From contig NZ_JAAOXM010000001.1 in the NCBI RefSeq assembly GCF_011605345.1, positions 930,001 through 994,000 of the forward strand: DNA of 64,000 nt. Direction: 5' to 3'. The notes beneath the pieces are model-generated. The model saw only the letters and a list, made by a program, of their open reading frames with translations, made no database searches and was not told the origin of the DNA. This stretch comes from Burkholderia sp. D-99 (lineage in GTDB: Bacteria > Pseudomonadota > Gammaproteobacteria > Burkholderiales > Burkholderiaceae). Shown here one piece after another: positions 24,403 to 34,234 of the stretch. The translations under genes and the position numbers were made by a program. Within the stretch, counting starts at the first letter, position 1. Each line of letters begins with the position of its first letter.

Positions 24403-26649
24403 TTACACCCCTTGCCGCTCCGTCGGCCGAACCGGAAAGCCGCGCGTCCACGCGCGTTTGACGACCGGTTTGCTCGAACCCGTATATGTATTGAAAACGT
24501 GCCCGGTAATGTCCGCGCCAATGCTCCGCAGACGAGACAACGCAGCCTCGACGTCGGCGACGCGCGTCAGGCCGCTGCGCGATACAAGTACGTGCGCGTC
24601 GCAATTCTCACCGACGATGCCGAGCGCGTCGTTGCTCGGCAATAGCGGTGGCCCGTCGACGACGATGAAGTCGTAACGCTGGCGTAACGATGCGACGAGC
24701 TTCGTGAATTCGGCACCTTCGAGCAACTCGCCTGGCGGCGTTTTGCCGGGTAAACCCGCCGGCATGATCGACAGGTGGCTACCCGCCACGCGCAGGGTCA
24801 CGGCATCGGGCGATACCGAGCCGTCGAGCACCTGTGCGAGACCCGGGCCGCCGGCCATCGATGAAGCGCGCAAGTCCGCATTGATCAACAGCACGCTGGC
24901 GCTCGTTCCCGCCAGCAGATACGCGAGATTCGAGGATACGAAACTGCAGCCGACGCCGGCTGTCGCCCCCGTGAACAGCAAGACCTTCCCCCCATCGCCC
25001 TGATTAGACTCCGCGAGCGCTGCCTTCAGGCTCGCACGCAGTGCACGCACCGAATCGACGCCCGCGTCGTCCGGATGCGTTGCAGCCAGCGGCAACACCG
25101 TCGGGCGACGGCCGCCGGGCGCGGCCGCCAATGCAGGCGACGACGCCACGATTGCGAGACACGGCAGGTCGGTCAACCTGGCCAGCGCAACGGGCGAATT
25201 CAGCTCACGGCGGTACAGCGACAGGAGATGCACGCCTGTCAGCGCAAAGAACACCCCGGCGAACAGCGCGCCGAGCACGATGATGCTGCGCTTGGGCCAG
25301 ACCGGCCGAAATGGCGCGACCGCCCAGTCGACGGCTGTCACACCCGGCGCGGCGCTGGAGATCGCGATCTCCAGCTGTTGCGCGTTGGTCACCACGCTCG
25401 TATAAAGCTGCGTCGCTATCGTCACCTGGCGTGACAGCCGCACGAATTCCCGCTGAGTCGACGGCAGTTTGGCCGCCATTGCACTCGTATCGCGAATCTC
25501 CTTCTTCACCTGGTCGAGCTGCGCCTGTACGGTCTGATACTGAACGCTTTTCGGCAGAAAGTGCTGCTTGACGTCGTCGAGCGTGATCTGCAACTGGGTC
25601 TGATGTTCGGCGAGAGTATTGAGTCTGCCGATCAGCGCTGCGCCTTGTTGATCGACGTCGATGGCGTCGTTCTGCGTCCGGTATCGGTTCAGATTGTCTT
25701 CGGCATTTTGCAGGTCGTGCTTCAGCCCCGGCAACCGCTGACGCAACGAGTCGAGATTGCGCCGCGCGCGATCCGTCCGAAACGCGAGGTCACGCTGCAG
25801 ATACTGCTGGACGATCGCGTCGACCATCTTTTTTGCTTCTTGCGCGCTGTCCGCCTGATAGCTGAGACGGATCATCGAAGGCGATTCCAGTGTCGAGTCG
25901 CGGTTCGGCACGACCGTCTTCAGATGCTTCGATACGTTTTCGTAGACGAGCGGCTCCGGCTGCTTGCGCACGGTGTATGCGACGCCTGGACGTGCGCGCA
26001 ACGCGTCGACGCGCAATCGGCCAGCCGTTGCTTCGCCGGGAAGCCTGAACGGCACCGTTTCGCCGACCTTGCCGTGCGCGATCGCGTTGTTGTCGTCGTC
26101 ATAGAGCGTCCAGTTGTTCGCCTCTTCCGCGACGATCCTGAATCGATCGCCGAGTGCTGCTTTCGGGATCGAGAACTCGCCGATCTCGAGCCTCTCTCCG
26201 CCCCACGCGTAGCCTGTCAGCCCGAGCGGAGCCGGCGCAAGTGCGTCTTGCGCATCGAAGCGCGATGCAAGTAACGAACCAATCAGCGGGAACCGGCTTG
26301 CGTTGCGAATGTCGAGATCAGCACCGGTCGTGTCGATCGCATTGTCGATGACCGTGCGCGAAATCAGCATCTCGCTTTCGTCGGACGCTGACGGGGAAGC
26401 CGCGATCGTCCCCGAGACGTCCGAGAGCGAACTGATCGACGAGCCTGGCTTCGTCTGGACACGCAGAAGTGCTTCGGCTCGATACTGCGGCGTGGCAAGC
26501 AGCGCATACAGCACTCCCGTCACGAGCGTCGCGCCGATCGTTGCGAAGAACAGGCGACGATGCTGCGTGACTGCTTGCCAAAGCTGTGTCATCCCGGATT
26601 CGTCCGGTTCCCGCTGCAGATATTGGAGGTTTCGTGCGTTGGTTTTCAT
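24403..26649 (-). CDS. Wzc-type polysaccharide copolymerase with a degenerate kinase site
   Basis: A 748-residue inner-membrane chain-length regulator. It has an N-terminal Wzz domain, membrane helices near residues 33-52 and 455-477, a coiled-coil periplasmic part (270-400) and a C-terminal BY-kinase-like domain. The kinase site is altered. Walker A reads GATAGVGCS (561-569), so the nucleotide-binding lysine is Cys568. The Walker A' aspartate is Asn590 (LINADLR). Walker B (FIVVDGPP) is intact. The C-terminal tyrosine cluster is absent (one Tyr, 722). No tyrosine phosphatase gene is nearby. It probably controls polymer length and export without phosphorylation cycling. It is the last gene of the minus-strand assembly set. 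Confidence 0.9.
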   Translation of the reverse strand: MKTNARNLQYLQREPDESGMTQLWQAVTQHRRLFFATIGATLVTGVLYALLATPQYRAEALLRVQTKPGSSISSLSDVSGTIAASPSASDESEMLISRTVIDNAIDTTGADLDIRNASRFPLIGSLLASRFDAQDALAPAPLGLTGYAWGGERLEIGEFSIPKAALGDRFRIVAEEANNWTLYDDDNNAIAHGKVGETVPFRLPGEATAGRLRVDALRARPGVAYTVRKQPEPLVYENVSKHLKTVVPNRDSTLESPSMIRLSYQADSAQEAKKMVDAIVQQYLQRDLAFRTDRARRNLDSLRQRLPGLKHDLQNAEDNLNRYRTQNDAIDVDQQGAALIGRLNTLAEHQTQLQITLDDVKQHFLPKSVQYQTVQAQLDQVKKEIRDTSAMAAKLPSTQREFVRLSRQVTIATQLYTSVVTNAQQLEIAISSAAPGVTAVDWAVAPFRPVWPKRSIIVLGALFAGVFFALTGVHLLSLYRRELNSPVALARLTDLPCLAIVASSPALAAAPGGRRPTVLPLAATHPDDAGVDSVRALRASLKAALAESNQGDGGKVLLFTGATAGVGCSFVSSNLAYLLAGTSASVLLINADLRASSMAGGPGLAQVLDGSVSPDAVTLRVAGSHLSIMPAGLPGKTPPGELLEGAEFTKLVASLRQRYDFIVVDGPPLLPSNDALGIVGENCDAHVLVSRSGLTRVADVEAALSRLRSIGADITGHVFNTYTGSSKPVVKRAWTRGFPVRPTERQGV

Positions 26650-26694
26650 GTTTGTTTTCTGGATGATGCGACCGTATACGATCCTGCTTGCCGG

Positions 26695-28047
26695 CTATCG
26701 GCCAGCCGCCGAGACGATGAACACCGGGCCTTGCTCCTCGCGGAGCGTCAGTCGACGACGCGTGAGGTCGACCGACGCTCCGTAGAGATCGGACGCAAAC
26801 GTACCTGCGGCCGGTAATTGCGACAGGTCGACGTCGACCGTGTCGTTGGTTTCGTAGCACCAGACCACGTATTTCACAACGCCTTCGGCACGAAATTGCA
26901 GGACGGCGAAGTGGCGGACGGGATCGAGAAACAGTCGCGCGCCTTGTGCATTCGCGGTAAACGAGAAAAGATGCCGAACCGCGACGTATGCCGGAAGCGG
27001 CATGTTGTCTGCGTCGAGCAGGCCGAAGTTGTGTTCCATGTTCTTCGGGTCGCGGCCGTCGTTACGCATGTCGTAGTAGGCCGTGAGCCCGATCTGCGCA
27101 ATCCAGTCAACCAGGAGGCGCCGCACTGCGTAGCGGGCCTGGCGCTCGCGCGCGACGGGATCGTGGCCGTCGCGAGTGTGCGATACGTACTTGTACCCAT
27201 AGGTTGGATACGACCACTCGGTTGCCCAGATGGCGGGAGCGGTGCGATACATGGCGAGATCTCGCGCGAGCGTGACATAGTCGCGCAGAGCGGTCTCGGG
27301 CGCGGTCTGCCGATACGGATGTACGCTGACTGCATCGGGCGCGGGCTGCGATGCACTGCCGATGTCGCCTACCGCCCGAATGAACGTCAGGTCGACCTGC
27401 TGAACGCCGCCCGTCGCAACGACTGCGCCCGGATTCGCGGTTTTGACCGCCCGGACGGTTGCCTCCAGCAAGTTCCGGTACTCGGCCGGCGATGGCGGCG
27501 CGAGCCAGTAGTCCTTGTGGTCTTCCTCGTTCCAGACTTCGAAACGTACCGGTTGATCGCGAAAGTGTCGCGCGGCCTGCGTCGCATACTCGGCGAATGC
27601 GTCGATCTGCGCGGGCAACGTCGGTGGCTGCTTGGGAGCGTGCCGCGGATGCTGATAGCCGAGGATGAACAGCGCGCCGAGCCCACGCGCACGCAGGTTG
27701 GCGACGAGTGCGTCGTAGCGCGAGAAATCCCAGCCTCGCGGCGTTTCCACCGAATCCCAGAACAGGTCCGTCCGGACAAAGGAGAATCCGGCGTCCCGCA
27801 CCGCGTCGAGCAACGTCGGATCGTCGATTTCGTGAATTGCGACACCGGAATTCGCGCGCGTTTCGAAGAAGCGCGGCAGCGCGACGAAAGGCACCGTAGA
27901 CGTTTGCCCCGCATTCGGCAGGACAACCGCCGCTTCGTCCGAACTGGCGGGATTCGACGCCGTCAATATGGCGGCGACCCCGAACAGCGCGGTTGCGCAC
28001 CATTTCGTCCACGATCGCATCCGTGCCTGATCGAGCGCCATCATCAT
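26695..28047 (-). CDS. Secreted glycoside hydrolase, GH39/PslG-like
   Basis: A 450-residue TIM-barrel glycosidase. A signal peptide is visible (RSWTKWCATALFGVAAILTA followed by small residues). The candidate acid/base is the glutamate of RFEVWNEEDHKDYW, and the nucleophile is in IWATEWSYPTYGY, the pattern of clan A families GH5/GH39. The start ATG 28047 overlaps the Wzy stop (ATGA). A periplasmic endoglycosidase in a polysaccharide assembly operon resembles PslG, which trims or releases Psl polymer. It would act on the product of this cluster in the periplasm. Exact family and substrate are not proven. Confidence 0.87.
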   Translation of the reverse strand: MMMALDQARMRSWTKWCATALFGVAAILTASNPASSDEAAVVLPNAGQTSTVPFVALPRFFETRANSGVAIHEIDDPTLLDAVRDAGFSFVRTDLFWDSVETPRGWDFSRYDALVANLRARGLGALFILGYQHPRHAPKQPPTLPAQIDAFAEYATQAARHFRDQPVRFEVWNEEDHKDYWLAPPSPAEYRNLLEATVRAVKTANPGAVVATGGVQQVDLTFIRAVGDIGSASQPAPDAVSVHPYRQTAPETALRDYVTLARDLAMYRTAPAIWATEWSYPTYGYKYVSHTRDGHDPVARERQARYAVRRLLVDWIAQIGLTAYYDMRNDGRDPKNMEHNFGLLDADNMPLPAYVAVRHLFSFTANAQGARLFLDPVRHFAVLQFRAEGVVKYVVWCYETNDTVDVDLSQLPAAGTFASDLYGASVDLTRRRLTLREEQGPVFIVSAAGR

Positions 28048-29300
28048 CGACTTCCCCCCCAGGTCGCCGTATGACTCAGGCCGTCGCGGCTGGATTGGTT
28101 CTCCCAGCCGGCCCGGGCGGTAAGCATGCGGACCGCGAGACCCGCGAACAGCAGGCAGCCAAGCGCTTCGAAGATATCCGTCGTGACACCACTCAACAGC
28201 ACGAAGAGCAACATCAGCCATGCTCGCGGGTCGTCGGTACGACTGACCAGTACGCGCTGCACGAACACGAACATGACGAGCAAGGCCCCCGCTATGCCGA
28301 TATTCGCGACGAGATAAAGCGCGGCGTTGTCGGAGTAGCCGGTATTGAACCCGAAGTCGGCCGTGTAGTACGCCGTCGCCGAACCGAATCCGCCGGGCCC
28401 CACGCCAAACCAGAGCAGATCTGCATTCGCCATGCCGTCGAGCAGTTTCGGCCAGGTGTTCAATAGCCGGTCCTGCATCGACGCGAGTGACCCCGTATCG
28501 GAAACGCCCGTATTGGTCGTCGCAGCAATGATCCATCCCGCGAGCGGCAATACGATCATCAATGCAGTCATGACGATACAGGCGCGCCTGAGGCCGGGTG
28601 TTTTCAGGGCGGCGAAGCAAAGCAGTACGAGTGAAAGCGCGATAAGTGTCGTCTTGTTGGTGGTGGCCCAGATCGCAAGCGCCGACATGGCGAGCAGCGC
28701 CACGATAACCAGCGCATTGCGCTGCCGCGGGACGAGCCACGTGGTCAGCAGGCCGATGACGAGCCCGGTCGTCGCACTGCTGCGCCCGAAACCCGGCAGG
28801 CGCGGTACGGTGCCGACATAAGTGGATGACGCGAGCTGAACATTGACGCCGTCGACGTCGATGCTGCCGCCCACCCACGGCAGATGTACAAACCAGTTGA
28901 GCATGACCCCTGCACAGCACGCTGCCATCAACACGACGAACACGAACCGGATCGAACGTGACTCGAGCATGTCAAGCGCGCCGGGAGGCATGAGGAGCAC
29001 GAATAGCAACGGCGCAACCGTCCACACCCAGAAACATGCGGCCACTAGACTGACGCCATTCGAGAGCGAAACGCACATCTGCACAGCGAGGAAGCTGACG
29101 ACGAGTACGGCGTCTACGCGCGGACGTATCACGAGGCCGAACACGATGCAGCCGACCATCAGTGCCTTGGGCAGATAACCGAGCAACGAAATGCCCGCGA
29201 GCGACGTGTAATAGCGGATCGCGCCGGAGAATATTTCGCTCGCGATCGCTATCATGAATGTTGCGGCCCATAGCCGGTTAATCGATCGGTTTCCGTTCAT
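28044..29300 (-). CDS. Wzy-type polysaccharide polymerase
   Basis: A 418-residue polytopic membrane protein with about ten to twelve hydrophobic helices and a large periplasmic loop after mid-length (SLASMQDRLLNTWPKLLDGM, WFGVGPGGFGSATAYY). This is the O-antigen ligase/polymerase layout. It joins lipid-linked repeat units on the periplasmic face. It is between Wzx and the GH39-like gene and overlaps the latter. Sequence identity among polymerases is low, so the call rests on topology, the loop and gene order. Confidence 0.87.
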   Translation of the reverse strand: MNGNRSINRLWAATFMIAIASEIFSGAIRYYTSLAGISLLGYLPKALMVGCIVFGLVIRPRVDAVLVVSFLAVQMCVSLSNGVSLVAACFWVWTVAPLLFVLLMPPGALDMLESRSIRFVFVVLMAACCAGVMLNWFVHLPWVGGSIDVDGVNVQLASSTYVGTVPRLPGFGRSSATTGLVIGLLTTWLVPRQRNALVIVALLAMSALAIWATTNKTTLIALSLVLLCFAALKTPGLRRACIVMTALMIVLPLAGWIIAATTNTGVSDTGSLASMQDRLLNTWPKLLDGMANADLLWFGVGPGGFGSATAYYTADFGFNTGYSDNAALYLVANIGIAGALLVMFVFVQRVLVSRTDDPRAWLMLLFVLLSGVTTDIFEALGCLLFAGLAVRMLTARAGWENQSSRDGLSHTATWGGSR

Positions 29301-29605
29301 GATGCTGGATACACATGTTCTCGATCGGAGCGACGCGAAAGTATTGCGTGTGATACGGTTCGCGCGACGTCATGGATGAGGAGGCCGTCAGCGCGTCCGC
29401 GCGAGCCAACCGGGGGCGGACAGCACTGGCCTGACGTGGTGGATCCTCGCGAGCCTGCCCTACTGTCTCGCCAGTCTAGGGTCGCGTAACCGGGAGAACA
29501 GTTCGACAACCCACACTTCACTGAAAGCGTCCTGGAAGGAACGTGGCTCCGGAAAATCGCGTTGCCGCACCCTACCGAGGTCGTGTGTGCGGCTCGCCCA
29601 TCGTG
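29301..29605. other. Spacer between Wzx and Wzy genes
   Basis: About 305 bases with no credible gene in an otherwise close-packed operon. A 74-codon minus-strand frame (29297-29521) lacks a ribosome site and protein character. Nothing else recognised. Confidence 0.4.
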
Positions 29606-30859
29606 TCACCCCGCACGCGCTGACAGATTGATCAGGCCAACCCGTTCGCGACGGAGTACGTATGCGAGCGCGACGGCTACGGCCGTCTCAGCGATCAATA
29701 CCGCGATAGCTGCGCCGCGCTCGGCAAACAGCATTGCAAGCGGCGGCAGCAACGTCACGTTCAGCACACCGGACGAGATCAGGATGACGCTGAAGGCACG
29801 TTTCATCCCGAGCGGCAACATCGTCTGAACGCCGAACAGGTCCGTCATGGATGCCATGAACGGCACCAGCGCCAGGCAACGCAGCACGCCGACCGTCGGC
29901 GCAAACGAGCTGCCGTACAGAATTCGAACGGCAATCGGTGCGCAGACATAGATCGCTGCCGACATTGCCAACACCAACGCGCCCTGCATCACGATCAGCT
30001 TTCGCAAGAATGCGAACGCTTCGTCACGCGCGTGATGCATCAGATACGTGACGTGCGGATAGGTTGACGCCCTCAATGGTTGCAGCAAACCGACTGCGGC
30101 CCGAATCAGCTTGTCGCCCGCGGCAAAGTAGCCGGCCGCGACATTACCCGAGACGATACTCAGCAGGACCGTATTGGTCGATGCGTAGAACGAGATCGAC
30201 GTCGATGCGAGGAAGACCTGCGAGCCGCCTTTCAGGGCGTCGGCGATGTCGGCGAACCGCACGCGGACGCTTTCGATCTCGCGATGAACGACCAGGTACG
30301 CAAGCAACGTCACCCCGCACAGCAACGGCACCGCCGTGTTGATGGCAACCGCGTGCAGGAGATCGTCCGGCGTACGTACCCACAGGAAGATGGCGACGAC
30401 GCTGAGCGCGCGGTACACGACCACCGTGACGCTGTAGACGCTCAACTTCTGGATGCCCTGAAAGTACCAGCCCGGCGTAAGTGCGGCACCGATCGCCATC
30501 CCGAATCCGATCAGCAGCGCCGTGCGTTCCGTCGCGAAATGCGGAATGCACATGGTCAGCATGACGAGCACGGCGAAGCCGGCGAAGGTGATCGCCCATT
30601 GCGCGCACACCGTGGTCCAGAAAATTCGGGACCGCTCCGTCCTGTCGTTCGCGAGCGCGACACGCGGCGTTGCGGTCAGGTCAAAGCTGTAATTCGCCAG
30701 ATTGATGAAGTACGTCGTCACCGCAAGCACAAACGACAGTCGCCCATACTGCATCGGACCAAGTACGCGCGTCAGGAGCGGCAACGTGACGAGCGGCACG
30801 ACATACGTCGAGATTTGCAACGCAAACAACAAGGCAAAGTTTTTTCGAACGGCGGTCAT
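29606..30859 (-). CDS. Wzx-type polysaccharide flippase
   Basis: A 417-residue MOP-superfamily exporter with about twelve transmembrane helices. It begins MTAVRKNFALLFALQISTYVVPLVTLPLLTRVLGPMQYGRLSF, the typical Wzx N-terminus. It moves the undecaprenyl-linked repeat unit across the inner membrane. I choose ATG 30859, which places helix 1 at the usual distance. A TTG at 30901 that overlaps the upstream glycosyltransferase stop is an alternative and would add 14 residues. Neighbours (Wzy, Wza, Wzc) complete a Wzx/Wzy-dependent pathway. Confidence 0.9.
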   Translation of the reverse strand: MTAVRKNFALLFALQISTYVVPLVTLPLLTRVLGPMQYGRLSFVLAVTTYFINLANYSFDLTATPRVALANDRTERSRIFWTTVCAQWAITFAGFAVLVMLTMCIPHFATERTALLIGFGMAIGAALTPGWYFQGIQKLSVYSVTVVVYRALSVVAIFLWVRTPDDLLHAVAINTAVPLLCGVTLLAYLVVHREIESVRVRFADIADALKGGSQVFLASTSISFYASTNTVLLSIVSGNVAAGYFAAGDKLIRAAVGLLQPLRASTYPHVTYLMHHARDEAFAFLRKLIVMQGALVLAMSAAIYVCAPIAVRILYGSSFAPTVGVLRCLALVPFMASMTDLFGVQTMLPLGMKRAFSVILISSGVLNVTLLPPLAMLFAERGAAIAVLIAETAVAVALAYVLRRERVGLINLSARAG

Positions 30860-30897
30860 CGTGCTATCCGGGCCGAGTGTGAACAGTGCATCGACTG

Positions 30898-32088
30898 TCA
30901 ATGTGCCCGCTTGCGCGGTACATCCATTCCGATACCGAGTACGGCATACAACGACGATGCATAGCAGTCGACCGAGTATCGCGACCAGTCGTAGCAGCGA
31001 TTTTCGTTGTCGAGGTGCGCGCGCAGCTCGGCAAGTGCGCGCGAGAAGTCTTCGGACGTATTGCGGTAGCGAATCTTGTTGCCGATCTCCTCGCCGAAGG
31101 TCGACAGGCTGCCGATGTCGTGCACCAGTGCCGGCAAGCCCAGCATCGCCGCTTCGACGATCACGAGCGGCGCGTTTTCCACCCAGATCGACGGCAACAC
31201 GAGGGCGTCGTGCGTCGGTAGCGCAGCGAACAGCGTTGCATGATCGAGGCGCCCGGCAAAACGCAGCCGGCCCGACTCGACAAGTGCCGCATGCCGTTTC
31301 TCGAGGTTGCTCCGTTCCGGTCCGTCACCGTAGACGGTGAGCGACGCAATCGCCGCTCCGGCCGATCCGGTCATGAGCGCGAGAAACGGCGCGAGGCCCT
31401 TGTCCGCCTCCAGACGACCGACGAACGCGAGATCGAGACGGTCGCCTCCGGCAGGCTTCGGTGGGCACGGAACCAGCGTTGCGTCGATCGGGTTCGGCAG
31501 AAGTGTGGCGGGCGTTCGACCGCACCGTGCGATCAGGTCGCGCATGAACGGACTCGGACAGAGTATTTCGTCGAACAGGCCGAGCGGATCGAAAAGCGTA
31601 TCGACTGCGTGCCAATGCAACTTCTTCGCGACGTCGTGAAGGAATCCGCGCGGACTGGCGGTGAGAACGAGACGCCTGCCGCGACGCAACTGATCGAGCG
31701 ACAGCGGTTGCGCACGTCCGCGGGAATAGACCATCAGGCTCGGGTTATAGAACACCAGATGGTAGTCATGCGCGGTCAGGTACATACCGCATCCCGACCG
31801 CCGCTTGTAGCGGGCAAGCACCGGCAGGATCGCACTCGACAACAGGTTGTGATAGTTGTGCACGAGGATCCGTTGCGGGCGAAATTGCTCGAGCAACGTA
31901 ACCAGCGCACGTGCAGCGGCAGGCGACCACGCGCGGGCACGCCGACTGTTTTCAACATCGGGGAGTGCGTGCTCGTCGAAGGTTTCGACCACAACGTCAT
32001 CGCGCGCACGAAGCACGTCGACGGATACCCGGTACACCTCCTCGGCACCACCCTTGCGAACGAAGTCGTTGATGACCAGCACACGCAT
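30898..32088 (-). CDS. Glycosyltransferase family 4 (third)
   Basis: A 396-residue GT-B glycosyltransferase. N-terminal MRVLVINDFVRKGGAEEVYR is the acceptor-side glycine loop, and the C-terminal half has LAFVGRLEADKGLAPFL, VYGDGPE and the donor-site VLPSIWVENAPLVIVEAAMLGLPALV. ATG 32088 is taken as start (seven codons inside the longest frame), giving the standard family N-terminus. It acts in the cytoplasm on the growing repeat unit. It lies between the hydrolase and flippase genes in the minus-strand assembly operon. Confidence 0.9.
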   Translation of the reverse strand: MRVLVINDFVRKGGAEEVYRVSVDVLRARDDVVVETFDEHALPDVENSRRARAWSPAAARALVTLLEQFRPQRILVHNYHNLLSSAILPVLARYKRRSGCGMYLTAHDYHLVFYNPSLMVYSRGRAQPLSLDQLRRGRRLVLTASPRGFLHDVAKKLHWHAVDTLFDPLGLFDEILCPSPFMRDLIARCGRTPATLLPNPIDATLVPCPPKPAGGDRLDLAFVGRLEADKGLAPFLALMTGSAGAAIASLTVYGDGPERSNLEKRHAALVESGRLRFAGRLDHATLFAALPTHDALVLPSIWVENAPLVIVEAAMLGLPALVHDIGSLSTFGEEIGNKIRYRNTSEDFSRALAELRAHLDNENRCYDWSRYSVDCYASSLYAVLGIGMDVPRKRAH

Positions 32089-32416
32089 CACGACGCACCC
32101 GGATGGCACATCGCCAGTAGCTCACAGGATTCGCCTGCTGTGCGGCATCCGCGGCAATTTCGTTGTATCGACATTCCTGAACGGCCTCATGGCGCCGGAA
32201 CCGTCGAAAACGGGCGGCGCGAGAAATAGACACCGTCACGATACTGTGCAGCAAACCGCGGATCTGTTCGCACGGTTACTTTCGGGCGGTTTCAAACAGG
32301 CTGCCTGGCACGCCGTGGCGTGTTCCGCCCCGTGCGCCGGCAACCTGCCCGTCGTTCATCCATCTCCGGCACGTCGGCCCCACCGCGCTCGTCCGGGCGC
32401 GGCGCTTGCCCGCATG
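32089..32416. other. Spacer between the alpha/beta-hydrolase and the third glycosyltransferase
   Basis: About 330 bases; no supported gene, terminator or clear promoter element. The two flanking genes are on the same strand and may still be cotranscribed. Confidence 0.4.
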
Positions 32417-34234
32417 CTACGGAGTCGCGCGTTTCGCTTTCGCAGTCGAGGTCGCGTGAGCCGTCGCTTTCACGGGCGCGGTCACGGCGGACTCTGCCGA
32501 TGCATGCCAGCCGGCAAGCAGCGCAGCGCAGCGGTCGATCACGTATTGGGCGGCGGCGTTGCCGCGCAGCGAATGATCGAGTGCGTCCTGCATGTCGATC
32601 GATACGTTCGGCAAGTGCGCGAACGCACCGGACACGGGACCGAAATGCCGGACCACGACATCGACGCCGGGATCGAACGTCCCGTAGATCAGGTGCGCCT
32701 GAATGCCGCGTGCAGACATGTCACGCAGCAACCCCCGTGGCGTGTCCTTGCCCGGCCCCCTGCCGACGCGCTCCATGAGGCGCCTGACCGGTACGGTCAT
32801 GACATCCGTGACGAAGCGGACGAGCGCGCGCAGGATCGGACGCAGATCGCGACCTTCGAGCAGCAGACGGCGCCACTTGTCGGCACTGCGCAATGATGCG
32901 GCATAGCCCCGCATCGAGTTGGTCTGGTTATCGACGACATTCGCGAGCGTCTGTCCGCGCGGCCAGATGAAAACCGGGAGGTTCACCGCGATCGCGCCGG
33001 CGAGCGGGCCGTGCGCGGCGGCATGGAGCGATGCGTATGCGCCGGAGCAGATCCCGAACGCGACAACCCTGTGATGGCCGGCCTCTTTCAGCCAGCGCGC
33101 GGCAGAGACCATGTCGGAAATCATCTGGTCCGAATACGGAATGTCCGACTGGTCGTCGCGAGCATGGCGGCTGCTGTCGCCGATGCCGCTCGAATCGATG
33201 CGCAGGCTGCGCATGCCGAGCGCCGCGAGCGACCGGGCCAGGCGAACGGCAAGCCGGCCGTCGGCGGTACGAGGATTGGCGGCCGTATTGGCGATCAGCA
33301 GTGTCGGGGCCGAGGCATGAAAGGCGTCGCCGGCCGGTTCGCACAGCACCCCGACCAGTTGTTGCGGCTCGACGCGGATCACGTGTTCGACGCAGCCGCT
33401 GCCGGCCAGCGCAATGCCGGACACGGGGCGTTGAGCGGAGGCGCGAACAACCGCGTCTGAACCGTCATCGATCCAGGTTGCGATCGTATCGACCAGCGTA
33501 TCGGGTAGCCGCGACAAGTGCGGTTCACACATCGCGGCCGCCCAGTCCGAACACGTCTGGATGCTCACCGCGACACCGCGTGCCTGCAGCGCATCCGATA
33601 GCGACGCACTGTCGCCATACGGCGCATCGACGAGCAACGCGCGAGCCGGCAATGTACTCATGTCGCCGACGGCGCGGCACAGGTCGATGCGCCGGAGCGC
33701 GTCGACGAGATCATCGGGATACGCATGACCGAGTACGTTGAACGACGGTTCAGCCTGGTCGCGAACCGCATCCCGCACGGTCGGCGGCAGGTTGTCGAGC
33801 CAACGTTGTGCGATGAGAGAAAGCTCACGCACGTAGTTGCGGCCACGCACAACGGGTGCGAGTGCGATGAAACGCGTGAGTCCGGGTATGCCGTCCGCCG
33901 CGAGGAGCGCCAATGCCGCGCCGGCGCGTATGCCGATGAGCGTCAGGCTGTCCAGCGTGGCATTCTCATGCAACGTCCGGACGCCATGCCGGATACTCTC
34001 GAGCATGTGGTCGAAGCGTTCCGGATCCTGTTCGTCGCCAAGCGAATCGCCGCCCGACGGATAGTGAAACCGCAGCACCGGGAAACCGCGATCGGCAAGA
34101 TGCTCGGCGATTGAGCGCACAAGTTTGTGGAGCCAAAGCGCCTCATGGCCGAGCGGCTCGCAAATGACGATGCCATGTGGCCGATTACCCTCGTGAAGCC
34201 AGCCGACGCATCCATCGAACTGGATGGGTGTCAT
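32417..34234 (-). CDS. Tandem alpha/beta-hydrolase with altered nucleophile positions
   Basis: A 605-residue protein made of two alpha/beta-hydrolase domains (about 1-260 and 285-590), related to the serine aminopeptidase-like hydrolases seen in polysaccharide clusters. In domain 1 the nucleophile elbow reads GIRAG, with Arg103 instead of serine, so this half is probably inactive. In domain 2 it reads GICSG with Cys396 at the nucleophile place. Other strands are well formed (LRFHYPSGGDS, LRIDSSGIGDSSR, LIYGTFDPGVDVV). A possible role is acyl transfer or ester hydrolysis on polysaccharide substituents. No signal peptide is seen. AAGGACC precedes ATG 34234. Confidence 0.82.
   Translation of the reverse strand: MTPIQFDGCVGWLHEGNRPHGIVICEPLGHEALWLHKLVRSIAEHLADRGFPVLRFHYPSGGDSLGDEQDPERFDHMLESIRHGVRTLHENATLDSLTLIGIRAGAALALLAADGIPGLTRFIALAPVVRGRNYVRELSLIAQRWLDNLPPTVRDAVRDQAEPSFNVLGHAYPDDLVDALRRIDLCRAVGDMSTLPARALLVDAPYGDSASLSDALQARGVAVSIQTCSDWAAAMCEPHLSRLPDTLVDTIATWIDDGSDAVVRASAQRPVSGIALAGSGCVEHVIRVEPQQLVGVLCEPAGDAFHASAPTLLIANTAANPRTADGRLAVRLARSLAALGMRSLRIDSSGIGDSSRHARDDQSDIPYSDQMISDMVSAARWLKEAGHHRVVAFGICSGAYASLHAAAHGPLAGAIAVNLPVFIWPRGQTLANVVDNQTNSMRGYAASLRSADKWRRLLLEGRDLRPILRALVRFVTDVMTVPVRRLMERVGRGPGKDTPRGLLRDMSARGIQAHLIYGTFDPGVDVVVRHFGPVSGAFAHLPNVSIDMQDALDHSLRGNAAAQYVIDRCAALLAGWHASAESAVTAPVKATAHATSTAKAKRATP

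Noticed and set aside
30860..30901. TTG start for the Wzx flippase overlapping the glycosyltransferase stop
   Set aside because: It adds 14 polar residues before the standard Wzx N-terminus; ATG 30859 gives the usual family start. Not fully excluded.
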